DNA of 20,784 bases from a virus. The notes under the pieces were generated by a model, which did not search any database, had not been told where the DNA came from, and saw only the letters and a program-made list of their open reading frames with translations. The stretch is from IMG/VR virus record IMGVR_UViG_3300042316_000349, positions 1 to 20,784 of that record, one strand, 5' to 3'. Both the position numbers and the translations under genes were made by a program. Shown here piece by piece: positions 20,505-20,784 of the stretch. How positions within the stretch are numbered: the stretch's first letter is position 1; every line of letters starts with the position of its first letter.

Positions 20505-20761
20505 TATTCTGCTACTTCTTCATCCTTCTTTTTGACCGAGCCAACACCTGCGAAGGCTTGCTCGATTTCCTCTTTGGTCAACGAGCCGTCAACACTGAAA
20601 CGCAAGAGCTTCTCGATCACTTGGGCGCAGGCCATGAGTCCTGCAAGGGCAGCAGACTTCCAGAGTTCTACACCGATGAGTGCGCCACCAGCAATAGCAG
20701 CAAGGGCTGAGGAGCCGAATAGTGCGCCGATACGAAACAGGATGTTCTGAAGTTTTGCCAT
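20504..20761 (-). CDS. Two-helix holin-like membrane protein
   Basis: This 85-aa protein has two hydrophobic segments, IGALFGSSALAAIAGGALIG (residues about 11-30) and SAALAGLMACAQVIEKLL (about 36-53), then a polar C-terminus with SLTKEEIEQAFAGV and a charged end (KKKDEEVAE). Size, two helices and charged C-terminus are typical of phage holins, which open the membrane for an endolysin; the endolysin gene follows with a TAATG overlap. ATG 20761 is only 24 bases from the window edge, so upstream control cannot be seen. Confidence 0.85.
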   Translation of the reverse strand: MAKLQNILFRIGALFGSSALAAIAGGALIGVELWKSAALAGLMACAQVIEKLLRFSVDGSLTKEEIEQAFAGVGSVKKKDEEVAE

Positions 20762-20784
20762 TGCTATGAGTCTTTCTGTCCTAG

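Overview
The window is part of the genome of a tailed double-stranded DNA phage that probably infects an actinobacterium. A WhiB-like protein with the four-cysteine pattern and GVWGG turn (14679-15023) is almost restricted to actinobacteria and their phages. The base composition is only moderate in G+C, which would suit a low-GC actinobacterium such as the freshwater lineages, but that host guess is inference. Every gene I can support lies on the minus strand, so transcription runs from right (20784) to left (1). I found no integrase, tRNA or CRISPR array.

Right to left, the layout is as follows. (1) Lysis genes, 20761-19727: a small two-helix holin-like protein, an M15/VanY-type peptidase endolysin and a second one-helix membrane protein. 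(2) Small regulatory genes plus a recombination cassette, 19699-15519: a 57-aa protein, an HTH protein, an MRE11-like phosphoesterase, a conserved phage protein, a YqaJ-type exonuclease, a Rad52-like annealing protein, a 51-aa ribbon-helix-helix protein and a possible PD-(D/E)XK nuclease. (3) A secreted lysozyme-like transglycosylase, the WhiB-like protein and four small genes, 15492-13913, two of them only 49 and 52 aa. (4) A translationally coupled operon, 13627-10645: a MoxR-type AAA+ ATPase, a VWA/MIDAS protein, a 26-aa hydrophobic microprotein, a 178-aa unknown, a 33-aa membrane microprotein and a 76-aa unknown, closed by an intrinsic terminator. (5) Two small coupled genes, 10015-9444, set between two long non-coding stretches packed with DNA hairpins. 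(6) A 58-aa Cys/His protein and two lysine-rich proteins, then a terminator. (7) Packaging and virion genes: large terminase, portal, a 124-aa connector-region protein and a very large protein that runs off the left edge.

Three patterns stand out. First, the AAA+/VWA operon uses ATGA start-stop overlaps and is rich in TCGA, while most overlaps elsewhere are TAATG, suggesting a module of separate origin. Second, a directional motif, GGTAGCGTT on the plus strand, occurs at five intergenic sites and resembles the stoperator or start-associated repeats of other actinophages. Third, two clusters of stem-loops, several capped by the very stable GCGAAGC mini-hairpin, flank the 9444-10015 gene pair. 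Several genes without a Shine-Dalgarno sequence have a TANNNT box ending six bases before the start codon, which suggests leaderless transcripts.
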